This document shows, in pieces, positions 16,965 to 26,147 of a stretch of 64,000 bases of DNA (position 1 is its first letter; each line of letters starts with the position of its first letter). Origin of the DNA: Clostridium_AF sediminicola (lineage in GTDB: Bacteria; Bacillota; Clostridia; Clostridiales; Clostridiaceae); NCBI RefSeq assembly GCF_050402865.1, contig NZ_BAABMF010000003.1:310001-374000 (forward strand), in the 5' to 3' direction. Under the pieces are notes generated by a model. The model was not told the origin of the DNA. It did no database searches and was given only the letters and a program-made list of their open reading frames with translations. The translations under genes and the position numbers were made by a program.

Positions 16965-18278
16965 TTACATTTCCTTTTTTATTCCCCTTGATAAAGTGTT
17001 TTTATAATCAACAAATGAATAAATATCCTCTGCAAATAAATCACTAAACTCTTTTAATTTTTCTAATTTCATATCTTCTATAGCAATTTTATTTTCTTCA
17101 CAATACAATACTATAGATCCTATTACCCCATGAGCATCTCTGAAAGGCATCCCATTATTCACAAGATAATCTGCAGCTTCAGTAGCATTTAAAAATCCTT
17201 TCTTTACACCTGCATACATATTATCTTCTTTAACTTTAATTGTTTTAATCATTTCATTCATAATCTTTATACATTTAAGAACTGTATCAGAAGCATCAAA
17301 GAAAGGTTCTTTATCTTCTTGCATATCTTTATTATAAGCTAGTGGTATACCCTTCATTGTAGTTAAAAGACTCATTAAGTCACCATATACTCTACCTGTT
17401 TTTCCTCTAATCAATTCAGCAGCATCAGGATTTCTTTTTTGAGGCATTATACTACTACCTGTAGAATATGCATCACTTATTTCTACAAAATCAAATTCCT
17501 TACTACTCCATAATATCAATTCTTCACTTAACCTACTCAAATGCATCATTATTATAGAGAAATCTGACATCAACTCTAATAAATAGTCTCTATCACTTAC
17601 ACCATCCATAAAATTATCAACAGGTTTATCAAATTTAAGTTCTTTAGCAGTTAACTCTCTTTTTGTATTATATGTAGTTCCTGCCAAAGCACAGCATCCC
17701 AAAGGACTTTCATTTAAAATATCCACTGCATTCTCAAGTCTTTTTTTATCTCTTTTTAACATATTATAATAAGCCATAATATGCTGCGTAAAAGTAACAA
17801 CCTGAGCTCTCTGTAAATGAGTATAACCCGGCATCATTACATGATTGTTCTCACCAACAGTTTTCATTGTATCCATAAGTAGGGCTACATTTTCAATTAT
17901 TTCTTTTGCTTTTTCTCTTGAATACATCTTCATATCTACAGCTACTTGGTCATTTCTACTCCTAGCTGTATGAAGTTTCTTACCTACATCACCAATTTTT
18001 TTAATTAAATTAGTTTCAACAAAACTATGTATATCTTCATAGTCCCCTTCAATTAATAGTTTTTCATTATTTATATCATCCAAGATTGAATTAAGCCCTT
18101 CTAATATCTTTTCTTTATCACTCTCAGATATGATTCCTTGAATTGATAACATTTTTACGTGAGCCATGCTTCCTGTTATATCTTGAAAATAAAGTTTCTT
18201 ATCAAAGCTTAAAGAGCTATTGAAATCTTCCATTAACTTACTTTCTTCATCTTTAAATCTACCGCCCCAAAGTTTCAT
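16965..18278 (-). CDS. argH: Argininosuccinate lyase
   Basis: 437 residues of the fumarase/aspartase superfamily. HTARSRNDQ lies at 103-111, the catalytic region GYTHLQRAQ at 151-159, and the signature loop GSSIMPQKRNPD at 274-285 with its active serine. It splits argininosuccinate to arginine and fumarate, the last step of arginine synthesis. It lies downstream of argG but is separated from it by a strong terminator (18315-18356), so it may be only partly co-transcribed. It is slightly shorter than typical ArgH (~460 residues). Confidence 0.96.
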   Translation of the reverse strand: MKLWGGRFKDEESKLMEDFNSSLSFDKKLYFQDITGSMAHVKMLSIQGIISESDKEKILEGLNSILDDINNEKLLIEGDYEDIHSFVETNLIKKIGDVGKKLHTARSRNDQVAVDMKMYSREKAKEIIENVALLMDTMKTVGENNHVMMPGYTHLQRAQVVTFTQHIMAYYNMLKRDKKRLENAVDILNESPLGCCALAGTTYNTKRELTAKELKFDKPVDNFMDGVSDRDYLLELMSDFSIIMMHLSRLSEELILWSSKEFDFVEISDAYSTGSSIMPQKRNPDAAELIRGKTGRVYGDLMSLLTTMKGIPLAYNKDMQEDKEPFFDASDTVLKCIKIMNEMIKTIKVKEDNMYAGVKKGFLNATEAADYLVNNGMPFRDAHGVIGSIVLYCEENKIAIEDMKLEKLKEFSDLFAEDIYSFVDYKNTLSRGIKKEM

Positions 18279-18314
18279 CTATCTCATCCTTTCCATTTTC
18301 ATTTAATTATTATT

Positions 18315-18356
18315 AAAAAAAACATTGTGCTAGTCAAAAATTTGAGCTAGCACAAT
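18315..18356 (-). terminator. Terminator between argG and argH
   Basis: Minus strand ATTGTGCTAG, 13-nt loop, CTAGCACAAT, then TG and eight T. It lies between argG and argH, so it either ends the argG transcript or attenuates readthrough into argH. Confidence 0.85.
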
Positions 18357-18391
18357 AAACTAATTATTAATATCATTGTAGCATATTTAAC

Positions 18392-19585
18392 TTATTTATC
18401 AAATTTCAAAGCTCTTATTTTGCTAGGCAATGAGAATAGATTAATAAATCCTTCGGCATCTTTATGGTCATAGTCAGAAGCTCCAAATGATGATATACCT
18501 TCATCGTATAATGCATATGGAGATGATTTTCCAGCTACCATAATATTCCCTTTATATAATCTCAATTTAACCCAACCTGTTACAGTTTCTTGAGTTTTAC
18601 TCACAAATGCATCTAATGAATCCTTTAAAGTTGAGAACCATAGTCCATTATATACAAGCTCTCCATATTTTTGAGCTATCATAAATTTATAGTGTAATGT
18701 ATCTTTATCAATTGTGATTTCTTCCAATTCTTGATGAGCAGCATATAGTACTGTACCACCTGGAGTCTCATAAACCCCTCTAGATTTCATACCCACAAGA
18801 CGGTTTTCAACCATATCAACTACTCCAACACCATTTTCTCCACCAATTTTATTTAAAACTTTAACTATTTCAACTGGTGACATTTCTTCACCATTTATTT
18901 TTGTAGGAATACCTTTTTCAAAGTTTATTTCTACAAATGTTGGCTCATCTTTTGCTAATTCTGGTGGTGTAACCATTTGATACATGTCTCTCTTATGATC
19001 ATTTTGTAACCCTTCAATATCTCCACCTTCATGACTTAAGTGCCATAAATTCTTATCTCTTGAGTAAATTTTTTCTTTAGTTACAGTTATCTCTATTCCT
19101 TTAGAAGTTGCATAGTCAATAGCATCTTCTCTTGAATTTATATCCCATATTCTCCAAGGAGCTATTATCTTTATTGTAGGGTCAATAGAAGCAATTCCAA
19201 CTTCAAATCTAACTTGATCGTTTCCTTTACCAGTACATCCGTGACAAATATATTTTGCTCCTTCTTTATGTGCAATCTCTACTAATTTTTTAGCCATTAA
19301 AGGTCTTGCAAAAGAAGTTCCCAGTAAATATTTACCTTCATATTTAGCATTTGCTTTTAAACCTTGGAATACATAATCCTCTATAAACTCTTTTGTTAAA
19401 TCTTCTACGTAAATCTTTTCCGCTCCAGATTTTATAGCTTTTTCTTTTACAGCTTCGTAATCATCATCTTGTCCTACATTTATACAACAAGCAATTACAT
19501 CCAAATCATAATTCTCCTTTAACCATTGAATAATTATAGAAGTATCTAGTCCTCCTGAATATGCTAAAACCACTTTTTCTTTCAT
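18392..19585 (-). CDS. argG: Argininosuccinate synthase
   Basis: 397 residues from the ATG at 19585, which follows GGGAGG; the longer frame opening at 19705 would run through the promoter and operator. The ATP-pyrophosphatase P-loop AYSGGLDTS is at residues 8-16. Further family blocks are HGCTGKGNDQVRFE and SHEGGDIEG. It condenses citrulline and aspartate to argininosuccinate with ATP. The promoter (-35 TTGCAT, 17 bp, -10 TATAAT) is overlaid by ARG-box-like inverted repeats, consistent with ArgR control. Confidence 0.96.
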   Translation of the reverse strand: MKEKVVLAYSGGLDTSIIIQWLKENYDLDVIACCINVGQDDDYEAVKEKAIKSGAEKIYVEDLTKEFIEDYVFQGLKANAKYEGKYLLGTSFARPLMAKKLVEIAHKEGAKYICHGCTGKGNDQVRFEVGIASIDPTIKIIAPWRIWDINSREDAIDYATSKGIEITVTKEKIYSRDKNLWHLSHEGGDIEGLQNDHKRDMYQMVTPPELAKDEPTFVEINFEKGIPTKINGEEMSPVEIVKVLNKIGGENGVGVVDMVENRLVGMKSRGVYETPGGTVLYAAHQELEEITIDKDTLHYKFMIAQKYGELVYNGLWFSTLKDSLDAFVSKTQETVTGWVKLRLYKGNIMVAGKSSPYALYDEGISSFGASDYDHKDAEGFINLFSLPSKIRALKFDK

Positions 19586-19655
19586 AATTATTTTCCCTCC
19601 CGAAATATTATATATAAATAATTTTATTTTTTTATTTGTTTGATTTCTTATACAT

Positions 19656-19704
19656 ATTATATTACATAATTTATAATTATGCAATAAAAATTTATAAATA
19701 TACA
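19656..19704 (-). promoter_or_regulatory. argG promoter with ARG-box-like operators
   Basis: On the minus strand -35 TTGCAT (19679-19684) and -10 TATAAT (19656-19661) are separated by 17 bp. The inverted repeat CATAATT-ATA-AATTATG (19665-19681) occupies the spacer. A second box TGTATATTTATA is at 19693-19704. The layout superimposes without gaps on 22304-22352 upstream of the amino-acid transporter operon. ArgR binding is inferred. Confidence 0.7.
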
Positions 19705-19720
19705 TAAATATTTTTCAAAT

Positions 19721-19754
19721 AAAAAACTCTAGACTTTTACATCTAGAGTTTTTT
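19721..19754 (-). terminator. Terminator of the amino-acid ABC transporter operon
   Basis: Perfect 13-bp stem AAAAAACTCTAGA / TCTAGAGTTTTTT with an 8-nt loop, downstream of the ATPase gene stop on the minus strand. Confidence 0.88.
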
Positions 19755-19783
19755 ATTGTATATGAACGTATATGTATTTGTTC

Positions 19784-20524
19784 CTACAGTATTTTATTTA
19801 AAAATTCCTTAGTTCTTTCCTCTTTAGGATTATTGAATATTATATCAGGATGTGCCTCTTCTACAATTTTACCCCCATCCATAAATATTACTCTATCCGC
19901 AACTTCCTTTGCAAATCCCATTTCATGAGTTACTACCACCATAGTCATTCCTTCTTTTGCTAGGTCTTTCATTACATTTAAAACCTCTCCTACAAGTTCT
20001 GGATCAAGTGCTGAAGTAGGTTCATCAAACAACATAATATCTGGTTCCATATTAAGAGCACGAGCTATTGCAACTCTTTGTTTTTGTCCACCTGATAGTT
20101 TTGATGGATAAGCTTCCATTTTATCCTTAAGACCAACTTTTTCAATTATTTTTTCAGCTCTACTAATAACTTTCTCTTTATCTTCTTTCTTTACAGTTAT
20201 AGGTGCTTCTATAACATTCCCCATTACCGTCATATGAGGGAATAGATTGAAATTTTGAAAAACCATACCCATTTTTTCAATTGTCTCTCTCATTTTTACT
20301 TTATTTTTAACATCTAGCTTTTCACCTTCTACATAAACTTCTCCATTAGTTGGTACTTCTAAATGGTTTAAACATCTTAAAAATGTACTTTTACCTGAAC
20401 CAGAAGGCCCAATAATTACAAGAACCTCGCCTTTATGTACCTTTACATTTAAATCTTTAAAAACTTCTAAACTTCCAAAATTCTTAGATAACCCTTTTGT
20501 CTCTATCATTATAAAATCTTCCAT
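19784..20524 (-). CDS. Amino-acid ABC transporter ATPase (GlnQ/ArtP-like)
   Basis: 246 residues, the standard length. Walker A GPSGSGKST at 39-47, signature LSGGQ at 143-147 and Walker B IMLFDEP at 163-169, followed by the H-loop VVTHEMGFA. It powers polar amino-acid uptake with the permease and binding protein encoded upstream. The shared promoter with argG suggests arginine or a close relative as substrate. A ~100-bp inverted-repeat element separates it from the permease gene. RBS GGGGGAAA. Confidence 0.93.
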   Translation of the reverse strand: MEDFIMIETKGLSKNFGSLEVFKDLNVKVHKGEVLVIIGPSGSGKSTFLRCLNHLEVPTNGEVYVEGEKLDVKNKVKMRETIEKMGMVFQNFNLFPHMTVMGNVIEAPITVKKEDKEKVISRAEKIIEKVGLKDKMEAYPSKLSGGQKQRVAIARALNMEPDIMLFDEPTSALDPELVGEVLNVMKDLAKEGMTMVVVTHEMGFAKEVADRVIFMDGGKIVEEAHPDIIFNNPKEERTKEFLNKIL

Positions 20525-20560
20525 TTTATTTCCCCCTTTAAAGTGCTAAAGCTCAACGTT

Positions 20561-20661
20561 ATAGATAAACCACTCCAACTACTAATCTATACATGTCCAT
20601 AACTCATTAATGTCTGAGATTTTGGACATGTATAGATTAAGTTTGCGTAGGTTTATCTCTA
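20561..20661. repeat. ~100-bp inverted-repeat element (MITE-like), copy A
   Basis: Ends carry an inverted repeat AGATAAACC...GGTTTATCT. The interior has a perfect 15-bp stem AATCTATACATGTCC / GGACATGTATAGATT. A related element of equal length is at 26896-26997. The right end overlaps the stop codon of the permease gene, and the element lies inside the ABC operon, between permease and ATPase. Confidence 0.6.
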
Positions 20662-21306
20662 GTATACCGATAATTTCTTCTCAATTCCAGAGAAAATTAC
20701 TGTAAAAATAGTTGTCATGAATAAATATAAGCACCCAGCAACTAAGTATGGTTCCCATGGTCTCCCTGTTGCAGATACTCTTAGTTGAGCACTTCTCATT
20801 AATTCTTCCATAGCAATTGCTTGAACTAATGATGTATCTTTAAGTATAGTAATAAATTCATTTCCTACTGCTGGTATAATATTTTTGAATGTTTGAGGTA
20901 AGATGACTCTTTTCATTGTTTGAAAATAAGTAAATCCCATTGCTTTACACGCTTCAAATTGACCTTTGTTGATAGATATTATTCCACCCCTTATAATTTC
21001 GGCCATATAAGCTCCAGAATTTAAACTTAAGCCTAGTAAAGCTGCTGAAAAAGGTTCTAACTTTATTCCTACAACTGGCAATCCATAATAAAATACAAAT
21101 AGTTGTAATAACAAAGGTGTTCCTCTAAAAATCCATGTATAAAAAGTAGCAATTTTAGATATAAATACATTATTTGATATCTTCATTAGTGCAAAAATTA
21201 TTCCTATAACACTACCTATAAAAACAGATAAAACTGTTAATTGAACTGTCATTATACTTCCCTTTAATAATATTGGAAGTATTTTTATTAGAAATTCTAA
21301 ATCCAT
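20659..21306 (-). CDS. Amino-acid ABC transporter permease (HisM/ArtQ-like)
   Basis: 215 residues with five predicted transmembrane helices, starting KILPILLKGSIMTVQLTVLSV. The EAA motif EACKAMGFTYFQTMKRVILPQ and the preceding NSGAYMAEIIRGGI are typical of the polar amino-acid permease family. It forms a homodimeric or heterodimeric channel with the flanking ATPase and binding protein. Confidence 0.93.
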   Translation of the reverse strand: MDLEFLIKILPILLKGSIMTVQLTVLSVFIGSVIGIIFALMKISNNVFISKIATFYTWIFRGTPLLLQLFVFYYGLPVVGIKLEPFSAALLGLSLNSGAYMAEIIRGGIISINKGQFEACKAMGFTYFQTMKRVILPQTFKNIIPAVGNEFITILKDTSLVQAIAMEELMRSAQLRVSATGRPWEPYLVAGCLYLFMTTIFTVIFSGIEKKLSVY

Positions 21307-21360
21307 AATATTTTCCTCCAGTTAATTTATGACTTGCTTAATTTATCTATATATCAGAAC

Positions 21361-21393
21361 ATCTACCCTTATATAATACATACAAGGGTAGAT
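21361..21393 (-). promoter_or_regulatory. Intercistronic hairpin after the amino-acid-binding protein gene
   Basis: Perfect 10-bp stem ATCTACCCTT / AAGGGTAGAT with a 13-nt loop, with no T-tract on the minus strand. It lies between the binding-protein stop and the permease start and probably stabilises the binding-protein message. Confidence 0.6.
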
Positions 21394-21418
21394 ATATTTA
21401 TTTCAAAAGTTAATTTTT

Positions 21419-22258
21419 TTACTTATAAGCATCGTAACCAAACCATTTTTGAGATAAATTTGATAATGTTCCGTCCTCTTTCAACTCTGCAATGGCCTTA
21501 TTAATAGATTCTGTTAATTCTTTATCTTCTTGTCTTAATCCAATGCCCATTGGTTCTTCATTTACCATTTCATCAAGAACTTTAAATACATCACTATCAG
21601 TATCTTTTGCTAAATAATATCCCCCTACTTGAGCATCCATAATTACTGCATCTACTCTCTCATTTTTTAAGTCCATAATAGCTTCTGTAATTTTACTATA
21701 CTTTTTCAATTCTTTTGTAAAACTCAAACTTTCTTCAGCTGCATTTTGTCCAGTAGAACCCATTTGACATCCAAGAACCTTACCATCAAGATCTTCTGCT
21801 TTCTCAATACCAGAATCCTTTAAAGTTACTAATATTGGACCACCTTGTACATATGCATCTGTAAATCCAATACTTTCTTTTCTTTCATCAGTGATACTTA
21901 ATGCAGATAATATCATATCAAATTTTGAAGATTGAAGTGCTAGTAAAATCCCGCTAAACTCAGTTGTCACATACTCAACTTCAACCCCCATCTTATCACC
22001 TATAGCTTCAGCTAAATCTATATCAAACCCAACAAGTTTATTATCATCATCTCTATACTCCATTGGTGGATATGAATCATCAAGACCCACTGTAATCTTT
22101 CCTAAATCTTGAACTCTAGAAAGAGAAATATCACCTTCTTGAGCACTTCCTGATGCTTTATCACTTTCATTAGCATTATTTTTATTGTTACTTCCACATC
22201 CCACTAAAATGCTTGTCCCCATTGCAAGAGTTAATAAAATTGTAATTAATTTTTTCAT
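21419..22258 (-). CDS. Amino-acid-binding lipoprotein of an ABC transporter
   Basis: 279 residues from the ATG at 22258 (RBS GGGGGAAAA); the longer frame from 22315 overlaps the promoter leader. A lipoprotein signal MKKLITILLTLAMG ends in the lipobox LVGC. The mature part is a family 3 solute-binding protein: ITVGLDDSYPPMEYRDD, LVGFDIDLAEAIGDKMG and KFDMILSALSITDERKE. It is the first gene of the operon. Arginine specificity is inferred from the ARG-box-like promoter, not from the pocket residues. Confidence 0.92.
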   Translation of the reverse strand: MKKLITILLTLAMGTSILVGCGSNNKNNANESDKASGSAQEGDISLSRVQDLGKITVGLDDSYPPMEYRDDDNKLVGFDIDLAEAIGDKMGVEVEYVTTEFSGILLALQSSKFDMILSALSITDERKESIGFTDAYVQGGPILVTLKDSGIEKAEDLDGKVLGCQMGSTGQNAAEESLSFTKELKKYSKITEAIMDLKNERVDAVIMDAQVGGYYLAKDTDSDVFKVLDEMVNEEPMGIGLRQEDKELTESINKAIAELKEDGTLSNLSQKWFGYDAYK

Positions 22259-22303
22259 GTTAATTTTCCCCCTGTATTTAAACTTTTTATTTTCCTTGCA
22301 CTT

Positions 22304-22352
22304 ATTATATAACAAACTTTATATTTATGCAATATTTTTTTATATTTATACA
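22304..22352 (-). promoter_or_regulatory. Transporter-operon promoter with ARG-box-like sites
   Basis: Minus strand -35 TTGCAT (22327-22332), 17-bp spacer, -10 TATAAT (22304-22309), with an upstream box TGTATAAATATA at 22341-22352 and TTGCATAAATATAAA over the -35. Base by base it aligns over 49 nt with the argG promoter. Confidence 0.7.
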
Positions 22353-22572
22353 CAATTTCATCACTCCCACCCTGGCACCACATTATTCATACCAAGGTTT
22401 AAACGGCTTGTTTATTGAGTTTACCCAAAGTTGAACCTCTATTATTTGTTGTTTTTTAATAATTAACTACATTTATAAACTAAGCAAATATTGTATAATT
22501 ATTTCACTAAGAAACATTTTATTTAATGTACTTTTACCAACGTAAAATAAATCATTTTACCTTTTTATTAAT

Positions 22573-22650
22573 TAAAAGCTTTCGCTTGCGAAAGGTATCC
22601 TCAATTGTGCATTGTGAATTGTGCATTGATTAAAGTGAATTATGCATTAA
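22573..22650. repeat. Partial mosaic heptad-repeat element
   Basis: GCGAAAGGTATCC is followed by repeats in a 7-nt register (AATTGTG, CATTGTG, AATTGTG, CATTGAT). The GCGAAAGGTATCC block also occurs in the larger element at 29251-29432. The rest of the 22353-22655 gap is AT-rich, without a gene. Confidence 0.55.
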
Positions 22651-22655
22651 AAATA

Positions 22656-22682
22656 AAAAGCTCCCCATTCGGGAAGCTTTTA
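22656..22682 (-). terminator. Terminator of the acn-icd operon
   Basis: Minus strand AAAAGCTTCCC, 4-nt loop, GGGGAGCTTTT then TTATTTTT. The icd stop codon lies within the 5' arm. Confidence 0.85.
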
Positions 22683-23678
22683 CATATTCTTAATTACCTC
22701 ATTTGCGTATTCCATTGTTTTTGCTGTACCACCAAGGTCTGATGTAACAACTTTGCCTTCTGCTAAGACTTTTGAAACCGCATTATCAATTTTTTCAGCA
22801 GCTTCAAATTCCCCTAAGTGTTTTAGCATCATAACCCCAGATAAAATTGCCGCTGTAGGATTTGCAATATTCTGACCTGCTATATCAGGTGCTGAACCAT
22901 GAACTGCTTCAAACACTGCAATATCTTCTCCTATATTTGCACCAGGAACTATACCAAGTCCTCCAACAAGACCTGAAGCCATATCTGAGACTATATCTCC
23001 ATATAAATTTGGCATTACTAGAACATCATATTTTGTAGGATCTTGAACCAATCTCATACTCATTGCATCTACAATCATATCATTTGATTCTATATCAGAG
23101 TAGTTTTCAGCAATATCTCTAGCACATTTTAAAAACAAACCATCTGTTAGTTTCATAATATTTGCTTTATGAACAGTAGTAACTGTTTTTCTTTTTTGAG
23201 CTTTTGCTAATTCAAAAGCATATTTACAAATTCTATCAGAACCTTTTTTAGTTATAACTTTAATAGTTTCAGCAGCTTCGTCTCCTACCATATGTTCTAT
23301 ACCAGCATATAAACCTTCAGTATTTTCCCTTACAATAATTAGATCTACATCTTCATATCTGCAAGGTACCCCTTTATAAGTTTTAACTGGTCTTACATTG
23401 GCATAAAGTTTAAGAGATTGTCTTAAACCTACATTAACACTTCTGAAACCTTTTCCTACTGGTGTAGTTACTGGTCCCTTAATAGCAATTTTATTTTTCT
23501 TTATACTATCAATAACATATTGTGGTAATGGAGTCCCATATTCATCAACCACTTTTGCTCCCGCTTCTACTACATCCCATTTTATTTCAATTCCAGAAGC
23601 TTCTATTACAGCTTTCGTTGCCTCCATAACCTCTGGTCCTATTCCGTCACCTGGTATTAATGTAATTGTATAACTCAT
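22680..23678 (-). CDS. icd: Isocitrate dehydrogenase (NAD-type, short form)
   Basis: 332 residues of the isocitrate/isopropylmalate dehydrogenase family. GDGIGPEVM is near the N-terminus; the substrate loop has RQSLKLYANVRPVK and the metal-binding signature NLYGDIVSDMASGLVGGLG is clear. The short length, with no large insert, fits the NAD-dependent type rather than the ~420-residue NADP enzyme. It oxidatively decarboxylates isocitrate to 2-oxoglutarate. It is 21 nt downstream of aconitase, so the two consecutive steps are co-expressed. A homoisocitrate or isopropylmalate role is less likely given the partner. Confidence 0.88.
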   Translation of the reverse strand: MSYTITLIPGDGIGPEVMEATKAVIEASGIEIKWDVVEAGAKVVDEYGTPLPQYVIDSIKKNKIAIKGPVTTPVGKGFRSVNVGLRQSLKLYANVRPVKTYKGVPCRYEDVDLIIVRENTEGLYAGIEHMVGDEAAETIKVITKKGSDRICKYAFELAKAQKRKTVTTVHKANIMKLTDGLFLKCARDIAENYSDIESNDMIVDAMSMRLVQDPTKYDVLVMPNLYGDIVSDMASGLVGGLGIVPGANIGEDIAVFEAVHGSAPDIAGQNIANPTAAILSGVMMLKHLGEFEAAEKIDNAVSKVLAEGKVVTSDLGGTAKTMEYANEVIKNM

Positions 23679-23699
23679 ATTATGCCCCCTTATTCTTTT

Positions 23700-25619
23700 C
23701 TACTTTGTTTTTAAAGAATTAATTAATCCACCATTCAAAATCATTTCCTTTTGTCTGTCAGACGCATTTAGTGTCAAATGATACTTATTACCTTTGGTTA
23801 TATTTTCCACAACAAACTTTCCAGTTTCAACACTTGATAAAGCATCATTTATAACTAGTTCATCAAATTCATCTATACTATCATAATCTTCAGCATTATC
23901 AAACACCAAAGGAATAATTCCATTATTTAACAGATTAGCTTTATGAATTCTTGCAAATGATTTTGCAAACACAGCTCTTATTCCAAGATATAATGGAACT
24001 AATGCTGCATGCTCTCTACTAGATCCTTGACCGTAGTTATCTCCTGCAACTATAAATCCACCGCCATTTTCTTTTGCTCTCTTAGGAAACTCTTCATTAC
24101 ATGGCGCCAAACAGTAATTAGAGAGGTGTGGAATATTTGATCTATAAGGAAGCAATTGTGCATTTGATGGCATTATGTGATCCGTAGTTATATTGTCTTC
24201 TACTTTAATTAATGCCTTACCTTCTACTTTGTTATCTAATTCTTTTCCTAGTGGGAAAGGTTTTATATTTGGTCCTCTAACAACTTCCACTTCATTTGAA
24301 CTCTCTGCTGGTGTTACTACTAAATTATCATTTATTAAAAACTGTTCAGGCATTTCTACTTTTGGAGCTTCTCCAAATTTTCTTGGATCAGTGATATATC
24401 CTGTTAAAGCAGATACGACAGCTACCTCTGGACTTACCAAGTAAACTCCTGCAGAAACAGTTCCGCATCTTCCTTTAAAGTTTCGATTTATAGTTCTTAA
24501 AGAAATCGCTTCATTAGCTGGTGATTGACCCATACCAATACATGGTCCACAGCCACTTTCAATAATTCTAGCACCTGCTGCTATCATTTTTGCTAGTGCA
24601 CCATTTTCTGCCAACATATTTAATACTTGTTTTGATCCCGGTCCAATAACTAAAGATACTTTTTCATTAACTGTCTTTCCATCCAAAATTTCAGCAACTT
24701 TCATCATATCTGCATATGAAGAATTCGTACAACTTCCAATAGTTACTTGATCAACTTTAACATCTTGAAGCTCAGCAACTTTAACAACGTTGTCTGGACT
24801 ATGCGGACATGCAATTAAAGGCTCTAATTCACTTAAATCTATATTTATAACTTCATCATAAACTGCATCATCATCTGCTTTTAACTCTACGTAATCTCCA
24901 GCTCTATTTTGAGCTTTTAAGAATTCTAAAGTTACATCGTCACTTGGGAATATAGAAGTAGTTGCACCTAATTCAGCTCCCATATTAGTTATTGTAGCTC
25001 TTTCTGGAACAGATAAAGTTTTGACACCTTCTCCACCATATTCGAATATTTTATCAACTCCACCTTTAACTGTTACTCTTCTTAAAACCTCTAAAATGAT
25101 ATCTTTTGCAGTAACCCAATCATTTAATTTTCCAGTTAATTTTACATTAACAACTTCAGGGTATTTTATATAATATTCTCCCCCACCCATAGCAACTGCA
25201 ACATCTAATCCACCGGCGCCAATTCCAATCATTCCTATACCACCAGCAGTAGGTGTGTGGCTGTCAGATCCAACTAAAGTATAACCAGGCACCCCAAATC
25301 TTTCTAAATGAACTTGATGGCAAATACCATTTCCTGGTTTAGAAAAGAATATACCATGTTTCTTAGCAACTGTCTGAATATAAAGATGATCGTCTGCATT
25401 TTCAGGACCAGTCTGCAGCATATTATGATCTATATACGCTACTGATTTTTTTGTTTTTACTTTATCTACACCTAATGCTTCAAATTGTAGATAAGCCATT
25501 GTCCCTGTTGAGTCTTGAGTTAAAGTTTGGTCAATTTTTATACCAACTTCAGTCCCCTTTTTCATTTCCCCAACAACAATATGTTCTTTCAAAATTTTCC
25601 CAACAATATTATGCCCCAT
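23700..25619 (-). CDS. acn: Aconitate hydratase
   Basis: 639 residues from the ATG at 25619, preceded by AAGGAGG; the upstream in-frame extension to 25703 has no ribosome binding site. Cluster ligands are Cys297 (TIGSCTNSSY), Cys357 and Cys360 (SGCGPCIGMGQSPANE), which hold the [4Fe-4S] cluster. The swivel domain contains GDNYGQGSSREHAALVP. It converts citrate to isocitrate and feeds the adjacent isocitrate dehydrogenase. It is shorter than AcnA (~900) and of the mitochondrial/clostridial short type. No citrate synthase is in the window. Confidence 0.94.
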   Translation of the reverse strand: MGHNIVGKILKEHIVVGEMKKGTEVGIKIDQTLTQDSTGTMAYLQFEALGVDKVKTKKSVAYIDHNMLQTGPENADDHLYIQTVAKKHGIFFSKPGNGICHQVHLERFGVPGYTLVGSDSHTPTAGGIGMIGIGAGGLDVAVAMGGGEYYIKYPEVVNVKLTGKLNDWVTAKDIILEVLRRVTVKGGVDKIFEYGGEGVKTLSVPERATITNMGAELGATTSIFPSDDVTLEFLKAQNRAGDYVELKADDDAVYDEVINIDLSELEPLIACPHSPDNVVKVAELQDVKVDQVTIGSCTNSSYADMMKVAEILDGKTVNEKVSLVIGPGSKQVLNMLAENGALAKMIAAGARIIESGCGPCIGMGQSPANEAISLRTINRNFKGRCGTVSAGVYLVSPEVAVVSALTGYITDPRKFGEAPKVEMPEQFLINDNLVVTPAESSNEVEVVRGPNIKPFPLGKELDNKVEGKALIKVEDNITTDHIMPSNAQLLPYRSNIPHLSNYCLAPCNEEFPKRAKENGGGFIVAGDNYGQGSSREHAALVPLYLGIRAVFAKSFARIHKANLLNNGIIPLVFDNAEDYDSIDEFDELVINDALSSVETGKFVVENITKGNKYHLTLNASDRQKEMILNGGLINSLKTK

Positions 25620-26013
25620 TTTTGCTTCCTCCTTAAATTTTAAAAAAGTATTGTTTTTATACATCAAAACCATTTTTGAATAATTTATACTAACAAATTT
25701 CAATCATGTATGTTTCCATTATTTAGTTCATGTAATTTTTATTCAGTATTTTTGCATATTTATAGATTTATTTTCTTTTTTAATCTATTAATCGTATATT
25801 TATACTGATATATTATCATAAAACTCTTAAGGAAGTAAAGCGTTTTTGCAATTTTTACATTACCTTCATTCATTTTGATAGTATTTATTATAGTATTCCA
25901 TATTATTATCTACATTTTTCAAGGTATCATATGCAATTCTAAAATTTTTTCTAATCTTTTTTTAAATAAAGCTACTTTTTAAAATATTGTTGACATTAAT
26001 TAAAAAAATTACA
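25620..26013. other. Acn upstream region, AT-rich, no gene
   Basis: About 390 nt, over 80 percent A+T by eye. It presumably holds the acn promoter: a possible -35 TTTACT and -10 GATAAT on the minus strand lie around 25810-25840. No ORF or structured RNA is evident. Confidence 0.35.
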
Positions 26014-26100
26014 ATTGAAATAGATTACGAACTAGATTAGTTAAGAGTAAGGAGTTAAGGATGATTTTCTTTCAGAAAATCTTAAACTAAGCCTTTAGTA
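26014..26100. repeat. Mosaic heptad-repeat element, short copy
   Basis: CAATTGAAATA..ACGAACTAGATTAG, then heptad-like GTTAAGAGTAAGGAGTTAAGG, then a core GATTTTCTTTCAGAAAATC..AACTAAGCCTTTAGTA. The same block order is found at 29251-29432. Confidence 0.6.
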
Positions 26101-26136
26101 AAAAAGCCTAAAACAGTATAAAAAACAGTTTTAGGC
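26101..26136 (-). terminator. plsC terminator
   Basis: Stem GCCTAAAAC / GTTTTAGGC followed by six T on the minus strand, just after the plsC stop. Confidence 0.85.
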
Positions 26137-26147
26137 AATAATTCTAA

